NCBI RefSeq assembly: GCF_004798665.1
Contig: NZ_CP039292.1
Span: forward strand, 1,302,001 to 1,366,000
Direction of reading: 5' to 3'
DNA from: Actinomyces procaprae
GTDB lineage: Bacteria; Actinomycetota; Actinomycetes; Actinomycetales; Actinomycetaceae
DNA length: 64,000 nucleotides
The notes below the pieces were generated by a model that saw only the letters and a program-made list of their open reading frames with translations, had not been told where the DNA came from and did not search any database. The position numbers were made by a program, and so were the translations under genes. This document shows, in pieces, positions 8,687-16,910 of this stretch (positions within the stretch are counted from its first letter, which is position 1; each line of letters begins with the position of its first letter).

Positions 8687-9826
8687 ATGACCTCCACGCC
8701 GCAGCCCGACCCCGCCGAGGCGGTCCCCGAGTCCGGACAGCTCGGAACCGCGGCCCGCTCCCTGTCCCGGGCAACCACCGATCGCGACGCCTCCCGCCGC
8801 GGCGACCCGAACCTGATCGCCAGGCTCGTCTCCGACCCCGCCACCCGCCTGCTGCTGGTCGACGCCCGCGGGCGCGTCGCCCTGGACGCCCCGGCCACCG
8901 CCGCTGACCTGCCCGACGACGGCCTCGCCCCCGCCGCCCCCCAGGACCGGGACGCGGCCGTCTGGCGGCCCGGCCGCAATGCCGGTGCCCCCGACACCGC
9001 CCGGCCGCGGCTGGCTCCGCTCACGGCCGCCGACCTGGATGCCAGGGGCCTGACCTGCTTCTACCTGGGGCGCGAGCAGGGCACCGGCACCGGCGACGCC
9101 GCCGGGGCCTCCTGGCTCGCCGCCGTCGTTCCCAGCGACGACGTCGCCTCCCCAACCGACGCCGAGGGCGCCGGAGATCCCCACCCGGCCCTCAGCACCG
9201 TCCTGGAGCGCTACCCGCTGTCAGCGCTGCGGGCCGTCGGCGCCGACTTGGACGCCCATGACGCCGGCCTGGCCACCCCAGCCAGCGCCCTGGCCGCCTG
9301 GCACGCGCGCTCCGGCTTCTGCCCGCTGTGCGGCGGCCGCACCCAGATCGTCCAGGCCGGCTGGGCCCGCCGCTGCACCAGCTGCGACGCCCTCAGCTTC
9401 CCCCGCACCGACCCGGCCGTGATCATGGTCGTCACCGACGACGCCGACCGCATCCTCCTGGTCCACGGCGCCACCTGGGACCGCCACCGCTACTCCACCG
9501 TCGCCGGCTTCGTGGAGGCGGGGGAGCCCGCGGAGGCCGCCGTGGTCCGCGAGGTCGCCGAGGAGACCGGGCTGAGGGTGGCCAGCGTGGAGTTCGTCGC
9601 CAGCCAACCCTGGCCCTTCCCCCGCTCGCTCATGCTCGGCTACCGGGCCCGCCTGGCGCCCGGGGAGCACCTGGCCCGCCCCGACGGCGCCGAAGTCACC
9701 GACGCGGTGGTCCTCAGCCGTGCCGAGCTCGCCGACGCCGTTGCCGCCGGGAGCGTCGTCCTGCCGGGAGCCACCTCCATCGCCAGGATGCTGATCGAGG
9801 ACTGGTACGGCGGCCCCATCGAGTGA
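8687..9826 (+). CDS. nudC: NAD(+) diphosphatase NudC (Nudix hydrolase)
   Basis: NudC hydrolyses NAD(H) and can remove NAD caps from RNA. The 379-residue protein has a variable N-terminal domain, a zinc ribbon (C212, C215, C230, C233), a canonical Nudix box (about 274-296, ending REVAEETGL) and the SQPWPFP signature (306-312) that separates NudC from other Nudix enzymes. It is next to uvrD2 as in M. tuberculosis, though here both are on the same strand with about 100 bases between. The start is supported by a -10 box placed for leaderless transcription. Confidence 0.94.
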   Translation: MTSTPQPDPAEAVPESGQLGTAARSLSRATTDRDASRRGDPNLIARLVSDPATRLLLVDARGRVALDAPATAADLPDDGLAPAAPQDRDAAVWRPGRNAGAPDTARPRLAPLTAADLDARGLTCFYLGREQGTGTGDAAGASWLAAVVPSDDVASPTDAEGAGDPHPALSTVLERYPLSALRAVGADLDAHDAGLATPASALAAWHARSGFCPLCGGRTQIVQAGWARRCTSCDALSFPRTDPAVIMVVTDDADRILLVHGATWDRHRYSTVAGFVEAGEPAEAAVVREVAEETGLRVASVEFVASQPWPFPRSLMLGYRARLAPGEHLARPDGAEVTDAVVLSRAELADAVAAGSVVLPGATSIARMLIEDWYGGPIE

Positions 9827-9928
9827 CCGGCCGGGCGCGCACATGTGGATAGGCCCAACGCCGCGCCCCCGGGGCCTGCCTGGACGCCGTAGGTCAAGTG
9901 TCGGCGGGGCATGGCAGGCTGGGCCGCG

Positions 9929-12052
9929 ATGAACGACCACGCCCCGGCAGCCGACGCCCCGCGCCCCGCGGGCGCCTCCGGCATTCTGCCCAGCCCCGCC
10001 CAGCTGCTCGACGCCCTCGACCCCGACCAGCGGCAGGTGGCCGAGCACCTGGAGGGGGCCCTGTGCGTGCTGGCCGGCGCCGGCACCGGCAAGACTCGGG
10101 CGATCACCTACCGCATCGCCCACGGGGTGGCGGTGGGCGCCTACCAGCCCACCCAGGTGCTGGCCGTCACCTTCACCGCCCGCGCCGCCGGGGAGATGCG
10201 CTCGCGCCTGACCGACCTGGGCGTGCACGGCGCACAGGCCCGCACCTTCCACGCCGCCGCCCTGCGGCAACTGACCTACTTCTGGCCGAGCGCGATCGGC
10301 GGGCGCCGCCACGAGATTGAGCGCTACAAGGCCCGCCTGGTCGGTACTGCCGCCCACCGCCTGGGACTGAGCACAGACCGTGCCCTGATTCGGGACCTTG
10401 CGGCTGAGGTCGAATGGGCGAAGGTCACCATGACCCTCCCGGAGGACTACGCCCAGGCGGCCGCCACCCAGGGACGCGTTGGGGTGGGGGACCTCGATAC
10501 CGCCACCGTCGCCCAACTGTTGGCCGTCTACGAGGAGGTCAAGTCCGAGCGGGGCGTGATCGACTTCGAGGACGTGCTGCTGCTCATGGTCGGCATCCTC
10601 AAGGACCGCGAGGACATCGCCGCCCAGATCCGCGGGCAGTACAAGCACTTCGTGGTCGACGAGTACCAGGACGTCTCTCCGCTCCAGCAGCGCCTGCTGG
10701 ACCTGTGGCTGGGGCGTCGCCGCCAGCTGTGCGTGGTGGGTGACGTCTCCCAGACCATCTACTCCTTCACCGGCGCCACCCCCGAGTTCCTGACCGGTTT
10801 CGCCTCCCGCTATGAAGGCGCCCGCACCGTGCGGCTGAGCCGCGACTACCGCTCCACCCCGCAGGTGGTGTCCCTGGCCAACCGGGTGCTTTCGCGCTCG
10901 CGGCGCGGCACCGGGGCGTTGACTCTGCCGGCTGGTGCCGTCCAGCTCCAGGCGCAGCGTCCCTCCGGTCCCGCGGTGCGTTTCGAGGATTATGACGACG
11001 ACGTCGCCGAGGCCGCCGGGGTGGTCGCCCAGGTGCGTCGGCTCCAGTCCGCCGGCGTGCCGCTGTCGCAGATCGCCGTCCTGTACCGCACCAACTCTCA
11101 GTCCGAGGTGGTTGAGCAGGCACTGGCCGACGCCGGCATCGGCTACCTGGTGCGCGGCGGGGAGCGCTTCTTTGAACGCGAGGAGGTCAAGCGCGCCATG
11201 GTGCTGCTGCGGGCCGCCGCCCGCACCGAGCGGGCCGAGCTGACCGGGGACCCCGGGGCGGACGCGCGCATGGTGCTGGCCCGGGAGGGATGGAGCGAGC
11301 AGCCGCCCGCCGCCCGTGGCGCCATGCGCGAGCGCTGGGACTCCCTGAACGCGATCGTGGAGCTGGCCGACCAGCTCGGTGAGCGGCGCGGCACCGACCT
11401 GGATGGTCTGGTGGCGGAGCTGGCCGCCCGCGCGGACGCCCAGAACGCCCCCACCGTCGACGGTGTCACCCTGTCCTCCCTGCACGCCGCCAAGGGGCTG
11501 GAGTGGGATGCGGTGCTGCTGATCGGCGCGTGCGAGGGGCTGCTGCCGATCTCGCTGGCAGAGGGCCCCGCCGCGATCGAGGAGGAGCGGCGCCTGCTGT
11601 ACGTGGGGGTCACTCGCGCCCGCGAGCACCTGGTGATCTCCTATGCGCGTGCGCGCAACCCCGGCGGACGTGCCTCCCGCAAGCCCTCCCGCTTCCTGGA
11701 CGGCATCTGGCCCACCGACGGCGATGGGCCCGCCCGGCGGCGCCCCGGCGTCGGCGGCGGACCGCGTGCCCGCGCCAAGCAGGCCGCAGCCGACTTCGAG
11801 GCCGAGAATGACCCGGCGACGGTGGCCCTGTTCGAGCAGCTGCGCGCCTGGCGGGCTCAGGTCGCCAAGGAGGGGTCAAAGCCCGCGTACACCGTGTTCG
11901 CCGATACGACTCTGCGGTCGATCGCGGTGGTCAAGCCTGCTGTTCTGCCGCAGCTGTCCCTGATCCGCGGGGTGGGTGCCGTCAAGCTCAGGGAGTACGG
12001 GCCCGAGGTGTTGCAGATCGTGCGTGAGTTCACGCAGGCGGATCAGCAGTAA
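9929..12052 (+). CDS. uvrD2: ATP-dependent DNA helicase UvrD2 (UvrD/Rep family with HRDC)
   Basis: This is a superfamily 1A 3'-5' helicase for DNA repair. Visible motifs are Walker A AGAGTGKT (49-56), DEYQD (244-248), GDVSQTIYSFTGA, and VTRAREHLVIS near the end of the helicase core. The C-terminal segment after about 640 (SLIRGVGAVKLREYG) is an HRDC domain, which defines the actinobacterial UvrD2 branch. ATG at 9929 is preferred over the in-frame ATG at 9911 because CAGGCT sits eight bases upstream, as in neighbouring leaderless genes; this is an inference. Its 3' end overlaps the convergent ThiF-like gene by 10 bases. Confidence 0.92.
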   Translation: MNDHAPAADAPRPAGASGILPSPAQLLDALDPDQRQVAEHLEGALCVLAGAGTGKTRAITYRIAHGVAVGAYQPTQVLAVTFTARAAGEMRSRLTDLGVHGAQARTFHAAALRQLTYFWPSAIGGRRHEIERYKARLVGTAAHRLGLSTDRALIRDLAAEVEWAKVTMTLPEDYAQAAATQGRVGVGDLDTATVAQLLAVYEEVKSERGVIDFEDVLLLMVGILKDREDIAAQIRGQYKHFVVDEYQDVSPLQQRLLDLWLGRRRQLCVVGDVSQTIYSFTGATPEFLTGFASRYEGARTVRLSRDYRSTPQVVSLANRVLSRSRRGTGALTLPAGAVQLQAQRPSGPAVRFEDYDDDVAEAAGVVAQVRRLQSAGVPLSQIAVLYRTNSQSEVVEQALADAGIGYLVRGGERFFEREEVKRAMVLLRAAARTERAELTGDPGADARMVLAREGWSEQPPAARGAMRERWDSLNAIVELADQLGERRGTDLDGLVAELAARADAQNAPTVDGVTLSSLHAAKGLEWDAVLLIGACEGLLPISLAEGPAAIEEERRLLYVGVTRAREHLVISYARARNPGGRASRKPSRFLDGIWPTDGDGPARRRPGVGGGPRARAKQAAADFEAENDPATVALFEQLRAWRAQVAKEGSKPAYTVFADTTLRSIAVVKPAVLPQLSLIRGVGAVKLREYGPEVLQIVREFTQADQQ

Positions 12053-13026
12053 TGGAGGGTGATGGCGGCGGCTGGGCCGGTGCGTGCGGGCTCCGGCCGT
12101 TCCGCGGGGCCCTCCGCCGCGGTGACTTGCTGGCACAGGCACTCGGGGTGCGGACGCCAGCGGCGTTCCACACCCACGGGGTCGGCGGCGGAGATCTCCA
12201 CGCTGCGGCCCTCCCACAGCTTGGAGCGGCCGGTGACGACGTCGAGGATCGCCCTGGCCGCCAGCGCCGCCGCCTGGTGCACCAGCAGCCGCTCCACCAC
12301 CGGCGCGGGCAGTAGCCGCAGCTGCGTCGCCAGTGCCGGCCAGCAGGGGTCCGCGTCGCGCTCCCACAGGTCCAGGCAGGTGGTGCACATCGCGGAGTGC
12401 TCCGTAATGAGCGGTCCCACCCGAATGCTCACCTCCCGCACTACCACCGGCAGGTGGGTGATGCCTTCACGGGCCAGCGCGCGTGAGCTCACCGGGTCGA
12501 TGACATGCCCGTCGAGGGTGACGAGCACGTCCGGGCGCTGACCCAGCGGCGCCCGCGCGCGCACCTGGGGGGAGAGCGCCTGTGCCCACTCGGCCAGGGC
12601 ATCGTCGTCGGGCAGGATGGTGGCCACGCCGGCCTCCGCCAGCAGGCAGATGACGTCGCGTGCCAGCTCGCCGCCTCCCCGGATGGCGACGCTACTGGCC
12701 CGCAGCTGTGCGGTGCGCGCAGCCGGATCCTTGGCCAGTCGGCTCCAGTAGACCGAGTCGGCATTGTCTGGTGGCTCGGCGGAGGAGTCGATGATGTCGG
12801 CCTCGTGCAGGTTGTGGAGGATCTCGTGCGCCCTTTCCAACGGCACCCGGCTCCAGCGGGCGGCGCGGTAGAGCGTTCCGGGCAGGATCTCCTCCGGTAG
12901 CCGGTCGAGCAGCTGCTGCTCACCGCTGGTCAGTCCCGACACGACGATCGCCTGCCCCTGCTCGGCCCCGATCTGGCTCTCCCCGGGCGCGCGCCATAGG
13001 ACGGGGGACTGGCCGCGGATGCGCAT
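12043..13026 (-). CDS. ThiF/cyclodehydratase-like (E1-type) protein
   Basis: A 327-residue protein with an N-terminal winged-helix-like region (about 30-85) and a degenerate ThiF/E1-like fold. It has two cysteine pairs, CTTC (C214, C217) and CLC (C296, C298), the arrangement of the structural zinc site in E1-like enzymes. Relatives are often annotated as bacteriocin cyclodehydratase or TOMM leader-binding proteins, yet no precursor peptide, YcaO or dehydrogenase gene is nearby. A gene of this type occupies the same place beside uvrD2 in M. tuberculosis (Rv3196 as I recall). The ATG at 13026 has AGGAG six bases upstream. Function unknown. Confidence 0.78.
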   Translation of the reverse strand: MRIRGQSPVLWRAPGESQIGAEQGQAIVVSGLTSGEQQLLDRLPEEILPGTLYRAARWSRVPLERAHEILHNLHEADIIDSSAEPPDNADSVYWSRLAKDPAARTAQLRASSVAIRGGGELARDVICLLAEAGVATILPDDDALAEWAQALSPQVRARAPLGQRPDVLVTLDGHVIDPVSSRALAREGITHLPVVVREVSIRVGPLITEHSAMCTTCLDLWERDADPCWPALATQLRLLPAPVVERLLVHQAAALAARAILDVVTGRSKLWEGRSVEISAADPVGVERRWRPHPECLCQQVTAAEGPAERPEPARTGPAAAITLHYC

Positions 13027-13186
13027 GACTGCTCCTGTTCTGTCGCCGCTGGCGCCGCGGACGGGGGCGCCGCAGTCAGCATGGCACCGTGCCACACGGG
13101 CCGCCAGAGTCAGTCTCCGCCCTGTGGAAAACCCTGGCTCGCGGTGGGGGAGCAGCCAGCGCGCGGCCGCAGCCCGGACGCCCGAA

Positions 13187-14458
13187 TCAGCCGGCGCCGA
13201 GCACCGCCTCGCAGGTCATCAGTTCACTGGTGTCCTCCGCGGCGATGGCCTCGACCGCCTCGACCGCCTCGTGCAGTGTCTCCACCGCGTACACCTCCAG
13301 GCCGTCCGGGACACTGCCCACCACTTCATTGCAGTTGGCCGCCGGGGCGAGGAAGTAGTCCGAGCCATCCTTATGCGCACCCGCCATCTTCTGCTTGATT
13401 CCGCCGATAGCGCCGACGGTGCCGTCAATGGAGATGGTGCCGGTGCCCGCGATGTCCTTGCCGCCGGTCAGGTCCCCGGGAGTGATCTCGTCGATGATCC
13501 CCAGGGCGAAGATGGTGCCCGCGCTCGGACCGCCGACGTCCGACAGGCTGAAGGTGGCATCGACGTCGGAGTCCGCACGGGCGGACAGGCTCAGCCCCAA
13601 AAGTGAGCCCTCCGAGTCCGGCTCGCCGTCCCCGTCGGCGTCCTGCGGGGCAATGGTCGTCAGCTCCACGTCGACGGCGGCGCCGTCCCGGTTGACCCGC
13701 AGCGTCAGGGGGGTGGCCGGCGCGATTGTGGTCATGAGCTCGCGCAGCTGGGGATAGGAGGTGATGGTGGTCGTGGCGCCGTCGGCTGTGGTGATCGACT
13801 CCAGCACGTCGCCGACCTCCAGGCCGCTTCCCGCCTGTTCATCCACGGTCCCCTCAACGGTGAGGGTCATTCGGGTGGCGGCCCCCGTCTCCATGAGAGC
13901 GGCGACGACGGCGGCGTCCTGCGAGCTGGTCATCTGCGCCTGGTTGACCTCCTCGACCTGCTCGGCCGTCAGCGACTCCGGGCACACCTGGTCCCGCTCC
14001 AGGATGGTCTTGTCACTGCTGAGCCAGGCGTCCACCAGCATGAAGAAGGTGACCGGGTAGCCCGGGCAGCCCGAGACGGACACGGTGGTCATGCGCAGGG
14101 CACCGCTCGTCTCGAAGGTCTCGGTGCCGGTGACGGTCAGCAGGTCCTCATCCGCGCCGTCGGAGGCGTCGGCGAGCACGTTCCAGGTGGGGCCAGGCGC
14201 CTGGATCACTTTGTTAATCGGCACGGTCGCGCCCGCAATCACCAGCGCCACCACCAGCGCCAGGCCGATCATGAGCCCGGCGCGGCGCCGACCGCGGAAC
14301 AGGCGTCGGCGGGGGCCGGGGGCGAGGTCGCCCGCAGTTTGCGCGGCGGGTGCCGGCGCGTCCGCATTAGGGCTGGTGCTTGTATCGGCCGGGTCTGTTC
14401 CCCGGGGCGTGGCGACGTGAGAGTCTGCACCGGGGGCGTTGGAAGGGCGTAGCGTCAC
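13187..14458 (-). CDS. PDZ-domain Lon-type serine protease (YlbL-like)
   Basis: A membrane-anchored Ser-Lys protease: basic cytoplasmic N-terminus, one transmembrane helix (about 60-80), a PDZ-like region (about 195-265) and a Lon proteolytic domain. The catalytic serine is S312 in GGPSAGT and the lysine K355 in GGIKQK. It faces the cell surface and matches the B. subtilis YlbL and M. tuberculosis Rv3194c type. The start is uncertain. GTG at 14458 is used because upstream codons look non-coding, but ATG at 14548 is in frame. A ribosome site AGGAAGG upstream serves a five-codon ORF (MMTP-stop) overlapping this GTG as GTGA. Confidence 0.88.
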   Translation of the reverse strand: MTLRPSNAPGADSHVATPRGTDPADTSTSPNADAPAPAAQTAGDLAPGPRRRLFRGRRRAGLMIGLALVVALVIAGATVPINKVIQAPGPTWNVLADASDGADEDLLTVTGTETFETSGALRMTTVSVSGCPGYPVTFFMLVDAWLSSDKTILERDQVCPESLTAEQVEEVNQAQMTSSQDAAVVAALMETGAATRMTLTVEGTVDEQAGSGLEVGDVLESITTADGATTTITSYPQLRELMTTIAPATPLTLRVNRDGAAVDVELTTIAPQDADGDGEPDSEGSLLGLSLSARADSDVDATFSLSDVGGPSAGTIFALGIIDEITPGDLTGGKDIAGTGTISIDGTVGAIGGIKQKMAGAHKDGSDYFLAPAANCNEVVGSVPDGLEVYAVETLHEAVEAVEAIAAEDTSELMTCEAVLGAG

Positions 14459-14652
14459 GGGGTCATCATGGCGCGCCTTCCTGGGAGCGGCACGGCTGCC
14501 TGCCCGGTCCTGGCTGGGGAGAAGTCCCCTGCGGTGGTCGCCGCGCATGGCCTGCGCTCAGGAATGGATGACATGATCTAGGTGTTTTCACCGCGCGGCC
14601 GCCCCGACGGCCCCCGGTGCCGCAAACAGCCGACCCCACCGAGAGGAAACCC

Positions 14653-16104
14653 ATGAGCGAGGACCCCTTCGACGAGATCGAGCAGATGCTCGCGGCCATG
14701 TTCGGCCCCCAGGTGGCGGCGGACGCGGTGAGCGCGCTGCGGGCCTCCGGCATCGATCCGGCGCAGCTCACGCAAATGACCGGCATGGGTGACCTGTCCC
14801 GCCTGACCCCTGCGCAGCTGGGCGGGCTGCAGGCACAGATGCAGCAGCTGTTCGCCGGCGCGGGCGGCGGCGAGGTCAACTGGACGATGGGACAGGACCT
14901 GGCCTTGCGCACGGCGCGCGGCGACGGCGATCCGGTGATCACCGCGGCGGACGCCGAGCAGACCCGAAATGCCCTGGCGGTGGCGGACCTCTGGCTCGAT
15001 GCCGCCACTGACTTCATGCCCGCACCGGGGCCGCGGGAGGCCTGGTCGCGCTCGCAGTGGGTTGAGCGCACCATGCCGGTCTGGAAGGACGTGTGCGCTC
15101 CCGTGGCACAGGCGGCTACCTCCGCGCTCGCCGACGCATTGGAGCATCAGATCAGCAGGTTGCCGGAGTCTGATGGCGCAGCGGCCCAGATGGGGGCGCT
15201 GGGCAAGGTGATGCGCTCCATGGCGGGCACTGCCTTCGGACTGCAGCTCGGGCAGGCCATCGGCGAGCTGGGCAGGCAGGCGGTGGCCGCAACCGATGTC
15301 GGCCTGCCGCTGACTCGGGAGCCCGGAACCGCCCTCGTGCCCACCAATGTCACGGCCTTCGCCACCGACCTGGAGGCGGATGCGGAGCAGGTCAGGCTGT
15401 TCCTGGCGGTCCGTGAGGCCGCGGCCGCCCGGCTTTACGCACACGTGCCCTGGCTGCGCAGCCAGTTGCTCGCCGCGGTCGAGTCCTATGCGCGCGGCAT
15501 CGTCATCGATGTCGACGCCGTCGAGCAGGCGGTCGCCCAGGTGGACCCCAACGATCCTGAGGCGATCCGCCGGGCGCTGGAGTCGGGCATGTTCGCGCCA
15601 CAGGAGACGCGCACCCAGAAGGAGGCCCTGGAGCACCTTGAGACGCTGCTGGCACTGGTCGAGGGGTGGGTCGAGGTTGTGGCTGCGCGCGCACTCGCCC
15701 CGCACCTGCCGCTGGCCGTGGCGCTGCGGGAGATGGTGCGGCGTCGTCGCGTCCAGGGCGGGCCGGCGGAGCAGGTCTTCGCCCGCCTGATCGGACTGGA
15801 GTTCCGGCCCCGCCGCGTACGTGAGGCGGCGCGGTTGTGGGAGCGGTTAGGCGCGGAGCTCGGGGACGCCGAGCGCGACGCCTTCTGGCGCCACCCCGAC
15901 GTCGTGCCCACTGCGGCGGAGCTGGCCAATCCCGACGACTTCCTGACCATGCGGCGGGCCGCGCAGGACATGGATGCGGAGATGGACGCCGACCTGGCCT
16001 CTCTGCTGGACGGCACCCTGGGCTACGCCGACGGCGCCCGGGACGCCGACGTCGACGGCGCCGGGGACGACGACGAGGGCGGCTCCCGCTCCGAGGGCGA
16101 GTGA
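14653..16104 (+). CDS. Zincin-2/DUF2342 family protein, motif degenerate
   Basis: A 483-residue protein of the actinobacterial zinc-dependent hydrolase/F420-associated family (DUF2342; Rv3195 type). Recognisable stretches are LLALVEGWVEVV, ALREMVRRRR and GGPAEQVFARLIGLEFRPRR. Where metallopeptidase members of the superfamily carry an HExxH helix before a VPWL segment, this protein reads REAAAAR (254-260) before LYAHVPWL, so both metal-binding histidines are absent and it is probably not an active protease. The ATG at 14653 follows GAGAGGA. The C-terminal tail is acidic. It is divergent from the PDZ-Lon gene, as in relatives. Confidence 0.83.
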   Translation: MSEDPFDEIEQMLAAMFGPQVAADAVSALRASGIDPAQLTQMTGMGDLSRLTPAQLGGLQAQMQQLFAGAGGGEVNWTMGQDLALRTARGDGDPVITAADAEQTRNALAVADLWLDAATDFMPAPGPREAWSRSQWVERTMPVWKDVCAPVAQAATSALADALEHQISRLPESDGAAAQMGALGKVMRSMAGTAFGLQLGQAIGELGRQAVAATDVGLPLTREPGTALVPTNVTAFATDLEADAEQVRLFLAVREAAAARLYAHVPWLRSQLLAAVESYARGIVIDVDAVEQAVAQVDPNDPEAIRRALESGMFAPQETRTQKEALEHLETLLALVEGWVEVVAARALAPHLPLAVALREMVRRRRVQGGPAEQVFARLIGLEFRPRRVREAARLWERLGAELGDAERDAFWRHPDVVPTAAELANPDDFLTMRRAAQDMDAEMDADLASLLDGTLGYADGARDADVDGAGDDDEGGSRSEGE

Positions 16105-16108
16105 GGCG

Positions 16109-16717
16109 CTACTCGAGGGTCCCGCGCAGCGCCTCCACCAGACCGGGTACCAGGTCCCGTCCGCCCGCCACCGCGTTTGCGGCATCGTGCGAGCGGGTGC
16201 GCAGGGCGCACCAGGACTCCCCGGTACGAAGCACGCCCACAACGATCCGCACGTCGTCCCGGTCCGGCCGGGACTCCAGGTAGGCGAAGCGCGCCTGCGG
16301 ATCCTTGATGGCGGCCGCCTCCAGCTCCGCCGCCTCGGGAAGCAGCACATGTTCGGTGGACACGGCCGCGCCGTCGACCTCCGGCGGCCAGGTAATCCCC
16401 GCCAGCAGCTCCTCCAGGGTGTGCGCGGGCGGCAGGTCCCCCTGCTCGATGGCGGTCAGGGCAGCGGGATCGGAGCGGGCCTCGGCGAGCGCGGCCGCGT
16501 CCAGCATGCGTGCCAGTTCGGGGTCCTCCTCCAGGGCGGAGGCGGTGCGCACCAGCGCGAACACGCCCACGGGGGCGTCCCAGCCGGCGCGGGAGGCGTG
16601 CTCCTCCAGCTGGACGACGACGCGCGTGAGCGCCTCCTGCCGGCCCGCGCCGGGGGAGGGCGCTGCACCGGAGGGGTCTGAACTGCTCTCGTAGGCTTGG
16701 CTTGTGTCTGCGGTCAT
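16109..16717 (-). CDS. PPA1309-family protein
   Basis: A 202-residue soluble protein matching the PPA1309-type family of actinobacteria: VVQLEEHASRAGWD near the N-terminus, then FALVRTASALEEDPEL, LEELLAGITWP and DVRIVVGVLRTGESWCALR. The family is typically found beside UPF0182 genes, as here, but has no known function. ATG at 16717 is the first start giving family-like sequence; the frame upstream is open but shows no similarity. It converges on the DUF2342 gene with four bases between stops and is divergent from the UPF0182 gene. Confidence 0.8.
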   Translation of the reverse strand: MTADTSQAYESSSDPSGAAPSPGAGRQEALTRVVVQLEEHASRAGWDAPVGVFALVRTASALEEDPELARMLDAAALAEARSDPAALTAIEQGDLPPAHTLEELLAGITWPPEVDGAAVSTEHVLLPEAAELEAAAIKDPQARFAYLESRPDRDDVRIVVGVLRTGESWCALRTRSHDAANAVAGGRDLVPGLVEALRGTLE

Positions 16718-16910
16718 GACCGCATCATGCCAGCGGGCGTAGCGGTGCTCCGCCGGGTGCCGACGCGGCGCCACCTTTGGGCACGCTGGGTTTTGTGAGC
16801 CTGACGTCACCTGTGCGACGATTGGCGGGGTGGCGCCACCGGCGCTGGCCGCCGTGCGCCGCACGCGCACGTAATTATGACCGCACATATGACACGGAAC
16901 GACACGGAGC

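Noticed and set aside
9221..11629. 802-residue open frame antisense to nudC and uvrD2
   Set aside because: It lies opposite two clear genes, has Gly/Gln/His-rich composition typical of an antisense frame in high-GC coding DNA, and no recognisable domain.
12043..13026. A RiPP/TOMM biosynthetic cluster
   Set aside because: Only the ThiF-like gene is present; there is no YcaO, precursor peptide or tailoring enzyme nearby.
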